From assembly GCA_934047225.1 (NCBI GenBank), contig OW204000.1, positions 14,464,001-14,528,000 on the forward strand: a DNA stretch of 64,000 nucleotides. Reading direction: 5' to 3'. The stretch comes from Ypsolopha sequella (Eukaryota; Arthropoda; Insecta; Lepidoptera; Ypsolophidae). Positions within the stretch are counted from its first letter, which is position 1; each line of letters opens with the position of its first letter. Position numbers and translations under genes: made by a program. Shown here one piece after another: positions 1 through 12,279 of the stretch. The notes beneath the pieces are model-generated. The model ran no database searches. It was not told the DNA's origin and saw only the letters and a list, made by a program, of their open reading frames with translations.

Positions 1-109
1 TGATTTTTTTTCACGATTCGAGGGTTGGCTTAATAGTAAAAGTTGTTCATATGGACGAGTACTATCGCCAGTTTCCGGCTTCCGCAACATCATATTAACA
101 CCCACTATA
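1..109. repeat. Half copy of an inverted-repeat MITE
   Basis: This stretch matches the right half of the element at 62787-63062: both hold 'AGTAAAAGTTGTTCATATGG', a stretch with 'CTTCCGCAAC', and end in 'TTAACACCCA' plus TATA. The left half lies outside the window. Confidence 0.6.
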
Positions 110-935
110 AATCTGATGCGGCTATGGATGAACGAAGCTGCAAGCCCAGCTCCTGGCACAGGTCTACTACGTAGGTATGTACTCCTGGTAGGGTGCAGTC
201 GAAAACATGTGCGCGGACCACACCGGGCAAGGGCTGAGCCGAACAAAGGCTGACATCACAAATATAAGATAAAATAATTGTTCACAAATCAGTCTGTAAA
301 GCTGTCAAAGAAAAATGTTAAATCAAAACCAGTCCCAGTACAACAATTGAACAAAACAATAGAACGGAATGCTAGGCTCAGCATCAATATTAATAACAGT
401 GTAATAACGCAATTAGTGCCCATAGAAATACTACGCCAATGAAATGTCTATAGAACAAAGGATAATAATCGTGTCAGGTAGATGAATAATGCATGCGTCA
501 GTTGCGCAAAGGCAGAGGGACGGTTGAGAGGCAGCTTCATCTCCGTACGTAGTGCGCCGGCGCGCGCGGGTTGCTTGTTGATCATCGATCAGGAAGCAAT
601 GACCGCGTGGCAAGCGAGGACGCGACGCGACCACAGTATTATGTGACGCGATCCCCGCCTGACTACACCCGGCACCTACCAGACATACTAACACCCTCGA
701 GCTGTCTTTTCTCGGTATATGATAACTTTTTTTTATGGTCTTACCTGCAGCGAATTTTTTAAATCACCTATTGAGCCAAAGCCGTGGGATATAATTCATA
801 TCACGAAAAATATGAAGCATTTTCAACGACCTCACATTTCGAACGTCGTGTTAGGTTATGTCTACCTACCTATGTGTCGTCGGCACATCGTAGAATTGGG
901 CATATCAAGATCTGCCTAGGCATATCATATTTCTG
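110..935. other. No gene recognised
   Basis: The stretch is mixed-composition DNA. Short open frames at 431-919 overlap on both strands, lack splice context and resemble no known protein. I see no promoter or RNA gene. Confidence 0.5.
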
Positions 936-1360
936 TTAAGGTGATATACCGTCCGTGCAAAGGTCCCCGTTACTCCAGGCGGAAAAACCCGCAGTGCGAG
1001 AGGGACGGAATCGGGGAATATTGTCAAAAACTCGGTTTTAAATTAATAAAAAATTTACTAAAATAGCTACGAAAATTTCCATAACCAGTAATTTAGGTAT
1101 TGTTAAAACCCATCCAAATAAATATTTTTGAAGTCTGTATTTTATCTCAATTTGTCAGAATATCAAAAAATGTGTAAATTTAGACCTCATTTCAATAATT
1201 ATTTCTATCGAGTAAAATTCCTCCAACCGCGTTTCTGATAGACCAAAATCTAGAAAAAAGTCCCAAAATTGTTATACTAATTTATTTTACTTGGAACTTC
1301 TTTAAAAGAGCAGATAAATAACTTCAAAAAAGTGTAAATTTTCACGGTATAGCCTCTTAA
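936..1360 (-). mobile_element. TTAA-flanked MITE, family A (full length)
   Basis: The element is 425 bp and is bounded by TTAA at 936-939 and 1357-1360. It is a reverse-orientation relative of the copy at 37378-37803, sharing 'CGCAGTGCGAGAGGGACGGA' and a 'TATCGAG...CGCGTTTCTG' block. TTAA target duplication is typical of piggyBac-like elements. No transposase is encoded, so it would be non-autonomous. Confidence 0.65.
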
Positions 1361-1569
1361 AACTAGGGGGGTCGTTACTTTCCGCTCCGCTTCGCTCGGC
1401 TCCCCAAATTTATTTGCATGCTCTTCATCCGCTCTTCATCGCTTTTTTGGACTTTTGGTGGAAGGTTTCGATTTCATACTTTACGATCTGCCCATGACAT
1501 AATATATGTATGTACTATATAAACTTACTAAAGGCTGGTTTTTAGGTTAGCTAAGTAATGCGTATCCGT

Positions 1570-2338
1570 ACCATTATAAATGCGAAAGTGTGTTTGCTGG
1601 TTTGTTGGTTTGTTGGTTGTTGTTGGTTGTTGGTTTGTTCGTTTGTCCTTTTTTCAGGCAGCAACGGATCGACGTGATTTTTAGGGTTCCGTACCTAAAA
1701 GGAACCTTATGGTGAGACTCCGTTGTCCGTCCGTCCGTATGTCACAGCCTCATAACTTTAGGTGCTAAAGTTAACGGTGCGTTAAAGATAAATACATGAA
1801 ATTTGGCACAAAAATAGCATTAATTTGCCCACATATTAGGGTGTAAAAAAATATGAAAAATTTGAAATTGTTCAAAATATTTCCAAAACAAAAGTGAGAA
1901 AATTTTATATAAAAATATTTGCCTAAAAATACAATATGGGTATCAAATTGTAGGTATTAAAAATTTGATTGTAAAAATATATACTTTTACTATACTTACT
2001 GGCACTGGTTTCGAGAAATCTTTAAAAAACCACAAAAATATGTATGTCCCCCCTTATCTCCAAAACTAGTGGACCAAAAAATATGACAAAAATCATGGTA
2101 ATATGTGTTTACGTAAAGATTACAGGAAAAATAAAGCGGTCGAGAAATTCATGAAAAAAAATGACTAAATTAAATTTATCATCCACAATACGGAACCCTC
2201 GGTACGCGAGTCTGACTCGCACTTGGCCGGTATTTTTACAAAGAGATAGATTATGGGCCGGAAAGTGACAGGCTACTTTTATCCCGGGAAAATGCAAACT
2301 AAATCAGCGCGAGCAAAGCCGCCAGCAAAAGCCAGTAA
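1570..2338 (+). mobile_element. Interspersed repeat with GCGnGCnAAGCCGC end, interrupted
   Basis: It begins 'ATTATAAATGCGAAAGTGTG' and ends '..GCAAAGCCGCCAGCAAAAGCC', the outline of a repeat common in Lepidoptera (compare 26646-26997). The body runs from 'GCAACGGATCGACGTGATTTT' to 'AGAGATAGATTATGGGCCGG' once the insertion at 1682-2236 is removed. Confidence 0.6.
1682..2236 (+). mobile_element. AGGGTTCCGTA...CACTTGGCCGG repeat
   Basis: It starts 'AGGGTTCCGTACC', carries the internal block 'CTCCGTTGTCCGTCCGTCCG' and 'CAGCCTCATAACTTTA', and ends 'CGGAACCCT..GACTCGCACTTGGCCGG'. It lies inside the older repeat 1570-2338. Other copies are at 13334, 17268, 29501, 36362 and 47148. There is no coding capacity. 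Confidence 0.7.
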
Positions 2339-3382
2339 ATAATAACATGCGGTGATGCTGATTGGTACTAAGCCTGTCAGGACAAAACAAACACGAACAA
2401 TCAAATAATGGCCCTATTACATTTGCTTTGTTACTACTATTTCCGTAATCCCCAGAACACTGGCGCGCTGGCAAAAATATTCTCACGCGGCGGCGCGGCG
2501 CGGCGGCGGCGCTTTGGGAGGAAGCTGCGCCGAATCAAATCTATAACAGTGCAACACGTAGAGACAAAACGAGACACGAATTATATTTGAAGTACTCGCA
2601 GTCTGTCTTTGTAGCTGTGGCACCTAAGAATTACGTAGGAAAATTCTAAATTCAGATAAATGTACATGTCCTCGTAGGATAGGGTTGCCATTCATTCCGG
2701 TACACCGGGGCTGGGCCGGTCGTCCCGTTTGGGTTACCAAATACTCCGGTAAACAAATACAATAAACCACAAACCGTTATGTAATATTCAGCTATGTAAA
2801 TATGCGTTCAAATTGTAATATTTACAACAGTGGAGTCACCCACGCGGAAAATTTTAAATATTTTTATGGATGATTCTTGCTTCCCCACCGCAATGACAAG
2901 ATGTTGAGAAGACAGTATGCTACTTACAAGAAAAAAAAACAAGTTCTAGTCATAGCAGATGACAACAAAAACACAAAGTATTTGCAGGATAAACATATTT
3001 ACGTAATATTCTTATTTTATGTAAATTTTTTTAACTTCCCAGTAGGTAAGTATATGAAAAAAAATAAACGAAAAAAAATAACTTCATTATTGAAAGTCCA
3101 TGAATTTTCACGATTTTTCAATCGGACAAAATTACAATATTAGTTAAAACAATATTAATATTCCACAGATGAAGTTGAAGATTAATGCGGAACGTAACAA
3201 AAACACGGAAGAGCTGAAGCCTCGCACATTGTCCGTGCGCCCTTGAAATTGAAACAGTGTCGTTTATTACGCGAGAGCAGGCCTACCGCGCCATAGAATA
3301 TGTCCCCTAGATCTAATCTTGGTGCATAACGGGCACCAGAATCATAATATTCCACTTAATTTGTGGCAGGATATTTATCGAA
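2339..3382. other. No gene; GC-rich tract at 2488-2522
   Basis: A (CGG/CGCGG)n-like tract at about 2488-2515 stands out in AT-rich DNA. The rest is low-complexity A-rich sequence, including an 88-codon open frame at 2877-3143 that is mostly Lys/Asn/Phe/Tyr codons and looks like chance. Confidence 0.4.
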
Positions 3383-4530
3383 AAACCAGCCAAGTGCGAG
3401 TCGGGTCTCGCTCTTTTAGGGTTCCGTACATAAGACCAATTATTTCAAACTGGATATTTATTTAATTTTAGGTAATGCTCTAATTCTGTCAGACATAAAA
3501 ACTGCAAAATTAAGTTTTTAGTGTTTGTTGTTTAATAACAGCGTATGGTACATAATATACAGAAATTTCAAATTCCTAACTGCTTCGGCCTTTGAGGTAG
3601 ACCCCGTAACAAAAATCGTCTCAAAATGGCAACTTTGATAGCACCCCATTTCTTTATTTTTCATGATAATAAAATATTATGCACTAAGGGAATAAAGCAG
3701 TGTCTTACGTCACGAGCGGCATATTGAACCCAGAGCGTAACGAGGGACTCTAGAGTTAACTCCTGAGCGTAGCGAGAGAGTTATATAGAGTCCTGAGTAA
3801 AGCGAGGGGTTCAAGCTGCCCAAGACAAAGACAGGCTTTATTCCAGAGGAGCATACTCTACTTTTCACACCTTCTGCGAGACAATAAAAAGCTCGATATT
3901 TTTTATCAACATTAATAATTCAATAAAATTCACTGACAATCACAGCACCATACACCGTCTTTTGTTTCACATCCTTTGTAAACGCTTTTTTTCTTTTTGT
4001 TGAATTCTGCTTAAGGTAGTCAGTTCGATTTTCGAACAAACCTCTTTACAATCCCATATGGGCATTTGTTTTCCACGAGTTTCAACACGAATTTGACGTT
4101 CCAAATTTAAATCACTTTAATCCCAAGGGATTTTCATATAACTTTATATCCCTTGAGATCTAATGCGTTACTTTACGTTGAGGTTGCATGATACGAGTAT
4201 GTAATTGGACATTGTCGAGCAGGTGGTGTGAAAATAATATTTTTAGCTCGAAAAAAAAATAACGAGCTCTAGACAATGACTACCCACATGCTAGGGGGAA
4301 AAAATTTTTTTAGTCACAATTTCCATGCATGTTCACCTGAAAAATTATTTAATTACATTTTTGATACAAAATTCGGTTTTGGGTCAACAATTTACAAAAT
4401 ATATAAAAAAAAATTGGTTTCTATCTCATTGCGTCTAAGAGCTAGAGACCCGTGCAATACGAACAGACAGACGGACAGCGGACTGACATTAATAGGGCTC
4501 CGATTTGCCTTTTGGGTACGGAACCCTAAG
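3383..4530 (-). mobile_element. Diverged AGGGTTCC-family repeat with internal hairpin
   Basis: The left end reads 'CCAGCCAAGTGCGAGTCGGG' then 'TTTAGGGTTCCGTA', and the right end is 'GGACAGCGGACTGACATTAA' followed by 'GGTACGGAACCCTAA'. The family termini are therefore in reverse orientation. Inside, 3688-3843 is a short inverted repeat (GGAATAAAGC.../...GCTTTATTCC). Strongly diverged, probably composite. Confidence 0.5.
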
Positions 4531-5473
4531 AACACAAGCAAGCTCGAAATATTAATTTCATACTTAGTACTGATCTAAAATCAATAGCTGAACAAAGCTC
4601 TCTCTCTCTCTTCAGAGTTTTATTACGTAAATATATTTATTTTGAAGGATGAAAAATTTAAATGAAAAAATGTTTATTCAATAACCAGAATTACATTAAT
4701 TTAAAATTGATAATATTTGCTTCTGTGCTTTTATTTTTCGAAACCTGAACAGTTTCCATTTGACGAACACCAATCACAGGAGACTTAATTGGTTCGTCGG
4801 AAAATTCTAAGATTTTCGTCGGCACACTCTGACAGGGAGCAAAAACATCTAAATAGCCGTAGGGTTCCTTCTTCTGCTAATCTTTGTATAAGTAATTATA
4901 TATAATTATATGATACCTATTAATAATTAAAGACTTTGTAGTGGGATTGACAGACAAAAACAAAGGGATTATAAAATAATCACCAGAATCGATGGTATCA
5001 TATCGATGTACGATATAAAGTTGACTTTATAAATAACATACGGAACCCGCACATTGTCTCAAGCCCGTGCTTGACGGCCTTTAATTCGACTCTTGGTCTG
5101 CTACTAGCATAAATTGATTTATCTACTCCCATACTACAATATGGCAATTGCAACATCAAAAGCAGTTTTTAAAGTCCCTAGATTGTTTATCCGATGTTAT
5201 AATATTACATTATTATACCGCGAGTCTGCGCTTCGGTTGGCCCAATTTAGTATAAACCCGCCCAATAAACAACAAAGACGAGAAATAATTCCCAGCCTTA
5301 TTTCTTAAGCAACGCCCCCTTTATCCTGATTGGCCTTCAAGGCAGCTTTACCGGAACGACGCACCCGAGGTTCATGAACGAATGTCTTCTTCTAATTTTT
5401 CGTGAAATTGTTGGTTGAAAATATCATAAATAAAGACTATATTTTTGGTCCTAGATAAAGTATTGCATGCAAC
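4531..5473. other. No gene recognised
   Basis: AT-rich DNA with a (CT)n run near 4600. The 64-codon open frame at 5114-5308 has no family resemblance. Confidence 0.4.
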
Positions 5474-5742
5474 TAGGGTTACCAGATCCGGTAACGTGAA
5501 TTCCTGACAAAATACCTGATAATTTAATAATTTTCCTAACATTTTTCACAGGTTTCATGTGAATGAGCAGGCAGCGCGATTTTCAACAGTTTTCGTTACA
5601 AATATAAGCTCAATAAATATAATAACTTTAAACAATTATTCATCTGTTTTAAAAATTCCTGACAAATCCCATTTTTTCCTGATTTCCTGACAGAGGGCCA
5701 AAATTCGTGACATGTCAGGAAAATTCCTGTCATCTAGGAACC
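5474..5742. mobile_element. Small MITE with AGGGTT/AACCCT ends
   Basis: The termini are AGGGTTACCAGAT and ATCTAGGAACCCT. The flanks 'ATGCAACT' and 'GTGCAACT' look like a target duplication. A related sequence without this insert occurs near 57365-57430 ('AAGTATTGTGCGCAACT'), which resembles an empty site. Confidence 0.5.
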
Positions 5743-6660
5743 CTATGTGCAACTGAACATAATTAGACATTGCGACAAAAATCATGTTACAGTTGCACAA
5801 AATACTATTGGATGATTGTTCGTTATTCTACTTAACAATTTATCCTGATAATAAAATTAAAAACGTTCGACTTTGGAAATTTGAAAAGCAGGTACATGAC
5901 ATGTACTACATGAATACATACATACAAGGGTAAGGTGAAAATTTCTCGGTCTGGCGTAGAAATAGTCTTGCTAAGAGTATGTTTTTGGTATGCTTTTATG
6001 TTCCTCCACTCGTTTAATACCATATGTATAGAAAGTTTCAATTGATATGTTCAATAGTTTTATTCATACGGATATGTAATATCTGCAATTGGGAGGCATT
6101 AGCCATAATTTAATTTATCAGAGACAATTATTCGTCAATCACTTATATTGCTATAAATGGTTTACCGCAAATTAATGGATGCGCTGATAATAGCGACGTC
6201 ATTAAATTGGTACATTTTCCACTAGATGATTTCAGTATTATGTGATTTACAAAACATTGCATGCTACTCATCACATCCGTCTTTTGAAGCAAAGTTTAGA
6301 TGGATAAAAACAGCCCATATCAATTTTACTTGTTTTCGACTTATATAATTTAAGCAATATGATTTTTGGTATATCAGTAAAACAGTCGTCATTAATAAAA
6401 TTGGAGCACCTAATGTAATTACTCTGGAAAGGACAGAACGTTACCGTCCACTCCACTTGCCTTGGGCCAGCCGCGCCCACGGAACTCTTAGGTATTGCAT
6501 TCACAAACATACCTATAGAATTATTACTTTTTTTATGCGATAACCGATTATTTTCCATAACGATTATTCGCGGCAACTATCACATAAAACATGTTACGCG
6601 AGAATGTGTTTCAGTACAAATTGTTGCTATGAAATTAACTTGTGTAGAAAAGTTTTAATT
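5743..6660. other. No gene recognised
   Basis: AT-rich unique-looking DNA. Open frames at 5832-6041 and 6271-6576 on the minus strand have no recognisable domain or splice context. Confidence 0.4.
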
Positions 6661-8325
6661 GATTCTTTATTCTTTATTGAACATAGAAACACGAACACAA
6701 ACATTTACAGGAAAATGTATGTACATATGGGTTAGCTTATCTCTAATAAGAGATTTCTTGCAGTAAACCATTGAGGAAATAATTGAAATTTAAATAAGAG
6801 TAATCATACACGTGCACAAAAATAAACTTTGCCTAAATATAAAAATGATATACCTATATAATAATATAATATCATAATAATGTACTTATATTATTAAATG
6901 CATAAAATACAAACCATAAGTGTACATATAGTATAATAAAATAAATGATTTTTTTCTTATTCAGAAAGCGAAAAGTCAATCAAAATCTTTCAACTTTTCC
7001 TTGAATGAACTGATAGTACGACAGTTACGAATACAACGAGGAAGAGCGTTCCAAAGTCTGACTGCTTGGATATTAAAAGAATTATCACAAGCACCAGTAA
7101 TGGGTACTGGAGTTTTAGGAGTGACATAGTTCCAGAACGTAGGGGTCTGTCTCTGATTAAAAATTCAAAACGCTCACGAGGGTAAGTGGATTCTTAAGGG
7201 TCCGTTTCGCCAAACATGCTCTCGCGTTTGGACAATTTAGCATATTAAAACAAAATATTTTTAACAAATAAAATTTGTGTAGATAGTTAAGGGGTTGAAC
7301 TACATTATAATTTTTCAGATTTGACACACAAGTATCACAATCATTGAGAAAAAAAATCGGAAAGATCAGTAAAATCACGGAAAACGTAATTTGGCTTTGG
7401 AACTGGTATGATCAGTCTACTGATCTAACCACAAACTAAAATATTTTTGATAGAGCAAAGAAATGAAAGTAGCCTTTACAGATTTTTATTATTTTTTATT
7501 TCCTTTCGTTATTTTAAAAGAAATACTCAGATAATACAAATACTTTCCTGTACAGAAAAATTACGCATTCGAAAGTTTGTGTATTTCTTTTTAAATAACG
7601 AAAGGAAAAAAATATTAATATTTTATATGACTAAGGTACTTTGAATTCTTTAGGTAAAAAAATATATTTCAATTTGGAACATAAAAAATTTTTTTTCTGT
7701 TTGCAACGCCAAATTAAATTTTTCGTGATTTTAGTGATCTTTCCGATTTTTTTTCCCGATGCTTGTGATACTTGTGTAAAATCTGAAAAATTATAATATA
7801 GTTCAACTCCTTAACTACCTACACAAATTTTATTTGTCAAAAATATTTTGTTTTAATATGCTAAATTGTCCAAACGCGAGAGCATGTTTGGCGAAACGGA
7901 CCCTTAAGTATGTTAAATAGGTAGGATAAAATATGAAAATTTCGGCGAAGACGGATTGGCAACCATTTTAACTCTTTGCGAAAATGAGAGACGTGATCAA
8001 ATTTACGAAGACCAAAGATAAATCGGATAACTAAGTGTTGAAGCCGTTCAAGTTTATTTAACAGACCCTCGTTGACATCAAGAAGAAAAACATCATCAAA
8101 GGGTAGAAAATTCTGTAGTTGCTTTATGGAGTGAAAAGCACCATGAACTACATGCAGCACCCAGGACAGGTGGCTATCAATTATAATACCCAAATTTTTA
8201 GCTTTTTCTGAGTAGACAGTTGGAATCCGATTGCAAATTATGGAGAGAATTATTCATTACCAAGAACCCCCAACCAGTATCTGCTACCTATCAACATGGG
8301 CTTGTGATTTCTTAGAATTTAGTAT
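6661..8325 (-). pseudogene. Non-LTR retrotransposon reverse transcriptase remnant (C-terminal part)
   Basis: On the minus strand, 8325 down to 7908 reads as the end of a LINE reverse transcriptase: 'LNSKKSQA', then 'KNLGIIIDSHLSW', then 'LERLQHLVIRFIFGLRKFDH'. After the insertion at 7194-7907 the reading resumes near 7190 with 'RERFEFLIRDRPLRSG' and, after a frameshift, 'NYVTPKTPVPITGACDNSFN' and 'VRLWNALPRCIRNCRTISSF', stopping near 6975. The order and spacing of these blocks match the C-terminus of Jockey/CR1-like elements in Lepidoptera. The YADD core is absent. The 3' end near 6661-6690 has AATAAAGAATAAAGAAT-type repeats. Frameshifts and the insertion make it dead. Confidence 0.75.
7194..7907. 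mobile_element. TTAA-flanked foldback MITE, family B
   Basis: The element is bounded by TTAA on both sides. Its arms are inverted repeats of about 190 bp, starting 'GGGTCCGTTTCGCCAAACAT' on each strand and more than 90% alike by eye. It interrupts the reverse transcriptase remnant 6661-8325. A second full copy lies at 51035-51752. Open frames within it are non-coding. Confidence 0.8.
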
Positions 8326-8459
8326 TTTGGCGATATGCGAAAAAAATACGGGTGTTTCTTTTCTGTGTATTTCATGAAATACACGGAGAATGTCAATAAA
8401 TTTCTGGTATATGCATTTTGACTATATAATCTAGGATTTTGAAATAAGAAAAAATGTTT

Positions 8460-8748
8460 GGATAAATTTTTCTCGATAGAAATAATTGTTGAAATGAGGT
8501 CTTCAAACACACTTTTTCTCCTCGTTTGACGAATAGGAACCATATACAGAACTCAAACATATTTTATTAGGTGTGTTTCAACAATATCTAGAGATATAAT
8601 ATTTGAAATTTTGCTAGCTATTTTAATTTTTTTAATAAAAATATAAAACCAACTTTTTTCCCTTTTGCCCTGAATCCGCCCCTCTCGCACTGCGTGATGT
8701 ATCGCTTGGAGTGACAGTGACAAAAATAAAATTCGCATGGCCTCTTAA
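8460..8748 (+). mobile_element. TTAA MITE, family A (truncated)
   Basis: It shares 'CTCGATAGAAATAATTGTTG', 'GTTTGACGAATAGGAACCAT' and 'CCCCTCTCGCACTG' with family A, and ends in TTAA at 8745-8748. The left end is missing. Confidence 0.6.
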
Positions 8749-9389
8749 CAACACAGCTTCATGTACAAATATTAAATTCTTTCTCATGAAATCCGTGTAC
8801 ACGCACTTCTTCTAGTGTGCGTAACCTCGGAGCGATACAAAACGCACAACATACACTGTACAATTGTACATGTCACACTCTAATTACAACAACCATAGCC
8901 AAACGAACTTCGTGAAATAGAATAACTATAACACAATCATTGTACTAGACTAGTAAAAATAAGTAAAATACAACCGAGCATTTTACAAACCAAGTTTAAC
9001 CAGTCCGTTAATTGTCACTTCCGTTTATGTTGTGAGTATAACTTCCTCTCGGATATTACCGAATTTAGATTTTTTAATTATCATTAAACGTACACTGTGT
9101 CTGTTTTAATTTCAATATGTAATTAAGCTGAAACTTGTTTCACCATACTTTTAAGTGTAAGGCCGTTAGTTGTCTAACTTTAAGCAATTTATTATTAAAT
9201 AAAGATATTTTGAGTTCACGACGAAGATACAAGCTGCAATAAATGAAGACAGGTTTACAAGCAAACGATAGCAATATTTCTTATTCACTTACTTAATATT
9301 TCTAAGAATAGAATACTATAACCAGTATTTCCACTTTCGTCTCTCTAAAAAGTTTGTGTAGTGTAAAAGGTTGTAAATTAGAAAGGTAA
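8749..9389. other. No gene recognised
   Basis: AT-rich sequence without recognisable coding, RNA or repeat signals. Confidence 0.4.
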
Positions 9390-10898
9390 ATCTGTATATA
9401 TAAAATTCAAAGTCCTGACTGACTGACTGACTGACTGACTGACTGACTGACTTATATATCAACGCACAGCCTAAACCACTGGTCCTAGAGACTTGAAATT
9501 TTGCATATAGATACCTTATATAGTGTAGGCATCCACTAAGAAAGGATTTTTCAAAATTCACCCTCTAAGGGGGTGAAACGGGGGTCCAAATTTTATATGG
9601 GGAAACAAGATTAGTTAGACTATTTTATTCGAGACTTCACAAGAGTACTCCTATCTATAAATGAGTAAACATGTGTTTCAGGTTTTTTCAGAATTCCACC
9701 CCTAAAAGGGGGAAATGGGGTGACAAATTCTGAAAATCAGCATGGGTATCGTTTGTATGGTTTATCGGGTCGCTGATTACGAAAACAACAACTATTTCTA
9801 AATCCAACGAAGTGGACGTGAAATACCATCATCCCCTGTTGGGGTGCGATGGGGTTGATATGTTGAAATGTGTAAATATCAATATGGGTGTCGTTTTTAT
9901 GTTTTTTTGGGACGTTAATTATGAAAATGGCATCGATTTTGAAATTTAATATAGTGGACATGAAAATTCTTGAAAGTATGTGTGCCAGAGCAAATCGGCT
10001 GTAACAGACGAACAGACAGACAGCCACACAAGTGATCCTATTAGGGTTCCAGTTTTTCTTTTTGAGGTATCTATCTATCTATATATCCACAATCTATCTA
10101 TATCTTTCAATATCCCAGCAAAATATTTTTGGAATGGAAGGTTGAAGGGGTTGGACCACGGGGTACCAAAAAAAGTTCTTTTTTATGTGAATACTTTGAC
10201 GGCCTGTTTCTCCCAAACGGCTAGACTTAGACCCATGTTGATGGGTGTCTAGGAAAAGGTTTCGACGAGATCTACCCGCCGAAAGTGTCAAAACTTTACA
10301 GGCCCGTATCTCCCAAACAGCTAATGCTATAGACCCATGTTCATGGTACTCTAAGAAAAGGGCTCGGCAAGATCTAAAGTCGAAAAAAAAAAATTGCCAA
10401 ACATTTGATCGGCCATATCTCCCGAAAGGCTAATTGTAGGGAGTTCGGGTTTCAACTTTTGTGATCGGTCAAGCTGGGGCTATATGACCAAAAAAAAAAT
10501 TAAACAGTTTTGACAGTTTTTTGACAGGTCCAAAAAAAGTATCCCGATTTGCATAAAACTCAAGGGGCATTCGGGGTCGCCAATTACGCTGCTGTATTCA
10601 AATTTGAAATTTTTTGACAACTGATAGGGATTTTGACACTCTTTCGGAAAAACTTTGATCGGTGAGTCCGTTTGGCATTCTGGTGAGGCCGAAAAACGAG
10701 CATGTGAGGACGGAGAACGCGCCCGCGAGGCCGAAGGCCGAGCAGGGCGCGTTCGTAGTCTGAGCATGCAAGTTTTTCGGCCGAGCACTACACCTTGACT
10801 CCCAGAGGGAGTGAGAGCACTTATAATGTTTGTTTCTGAAAAAAATGTAATTTGTTCCCTGTAGGCCACGCGGGCGAAGCCGCGGGCAGAAGCTAGTA
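9390..10898 (+). mobile_element. Large composite interspersed repeat, (GACT)n start, GCGGGCGAAGCCGC end
   Basis: It begins near 'CTGTATATATAAAATTCAAAG' followed by (CTGA)8 at 9415-9450, and ends 'CACGCGGGCGAAGCCGCGGG' plus CAGAAGCTAGT. Inside are three diverged ~100-bp units with 'CTCCCAAACGGCTAG' and 'AGACCCATGTT' (10200, 10302, 10410) and a small inverted pair around 10682-10790 (GGCCGAAAAAC/GTTTTTCGGCC). No transposase or Rep/helicase frame is visible. It could be a non-autonomous Helitron-like element, but the ends alone do not prove this. Confidence 0.5.
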
Positions 10899-10923
10899 AA
10901 TGTATATAAATGAGACACAATTA

Positions 10924-11035
10924 CATATATATATATATATATATATTGTATATATATACAATAAATATATATATATATATATTGTATATATACAATAAAT
11001 ATATATACCTTTATATATATATAAATATATATATA
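10924..11035. repeat. (TA)n palindromic microsatellite
   Basis: Runs of TA are interrupted by TTGTATATATACAATAAA-type units that can pair with themselves, so the tract can extrude hairpins. Confidence 0.9.
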
Positions 11036-11790
11036 TCAAAAATAAAAGAAACAAGCTGATAAAAGCAATATAAGTATATTTAGTTATAAATTAGAAGTAT
11101 TCCTCACCTAAACCACAATTTGTGCCTAAACTACCACTCGCTTGTAGTGTAGGTTTACATTTTGGCTAGTTATCTAGCGCATCTACTATTTAGCAGACTA
11201 CTTTTATCACATGCGTTATCCACTCTACCACCCCAACTTTAGAATCAATAACCGTTTTACATTAAATACCCATGTAAACTAGGCATTAGAATCACATTGG
11301 TTACATTGGGCCAGGTTTCTTATCTTTTTTGTTGACCGAGAGTTTGATTTGAGCTAATAAAGCGACAGAAATACTGTTAGCTAGGGAGGGCAATAAAACA
11401 TCAGTAAAAAATAAATTTACAAGTGTTTACAAGCGTTGTCAGTTGCCTCCCCAGGACAGCTGCGACATCCCAACGCGATACAATTTTTTTTGTCCAATCA
11501 AGTCTCATACATCGCAAGCACAAACATGAAAAATATAAAATTCGAATCTACCCACGAGCTTTCAATTGTTTTATGTTTCCGCTTCCAGAAAAGTTTCAGA
11601 GAAATGTGATTGTTCCGATAACATGATATTGGAATGTCGACAGAACGTCCACCCTGGCTTCTGGCATTCCGGATAACAGGACTTCTACTCCCGGTATTGA
11701 CTTTCTATTTAATCAACTCTATCTGAATTTTTCAGAATAAAGATGTCGTTTACTGGTACTATTACGGAAAAAAAAAAAAACCATAGGTGG

Positions 11791-12033
11791 GTGGTTGACC
11801 AAAAAGGGACCTCAAGGGAAAATAATTGATTTCGAGTAAATCACGTTTGAAGTTTGAAGTAGAAACAAGTTTAGTAAGGTGTAATTTCTACAAAACTTTC
11901 TCGGCTCACAAAAAAAAACTACGGCACCTAAAAATAATGCTGGTTAGACCAAAACAAAGCTAAAAGACCATAGATTCAAAAATTAAAAAAAAAATCGTTT
12001 CCAATCCCTCCAGGTCCCTTTTTGGTCAACCAC
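11791..12033. mobile_element. MITE with perfect 22-bp TIR
   Basis: The left end GTGGTTGACCAAAAAGGGAC (plus CT) is an exact reverse complement of the right end. The 243-bp element has an AT-rich interior and no coding capacity. Confidence 0.75.
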
Positions 12034-12279
12034 TCAGAATGATGTAAGGATTAGGTCAAGTTTCAAGGTCCCTAGTGGGCGTCAGATCACAAGAAAAATT
12101 ATACAAATTGACATTCAAAAATCAAGTTGGTAATTTCAATAAATGACTCACACCTTATGTTGTGATAACTTTTGTTCCAGTTTGTTGGCGGCTAATGTGT
12201 TGCTATATATATATATATATATTCGTAACAAATAATTATCAACATTCCTCTATCCTAGTTCCCTACCCTACCATACACA

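Noticed and set aside
7157..7378. Minus-strand frame (and its relative at 50986-51216) that looks conserved
   Set aside because: The similarity is that of the foldback MITE arms, not of a protein.
9415..9450. (CTGA)n run as a possible CRISPR-like or satellite array
   Set aside because: It is a simple tetranucleotide microsatellite inside a common repeat, with no spacers.
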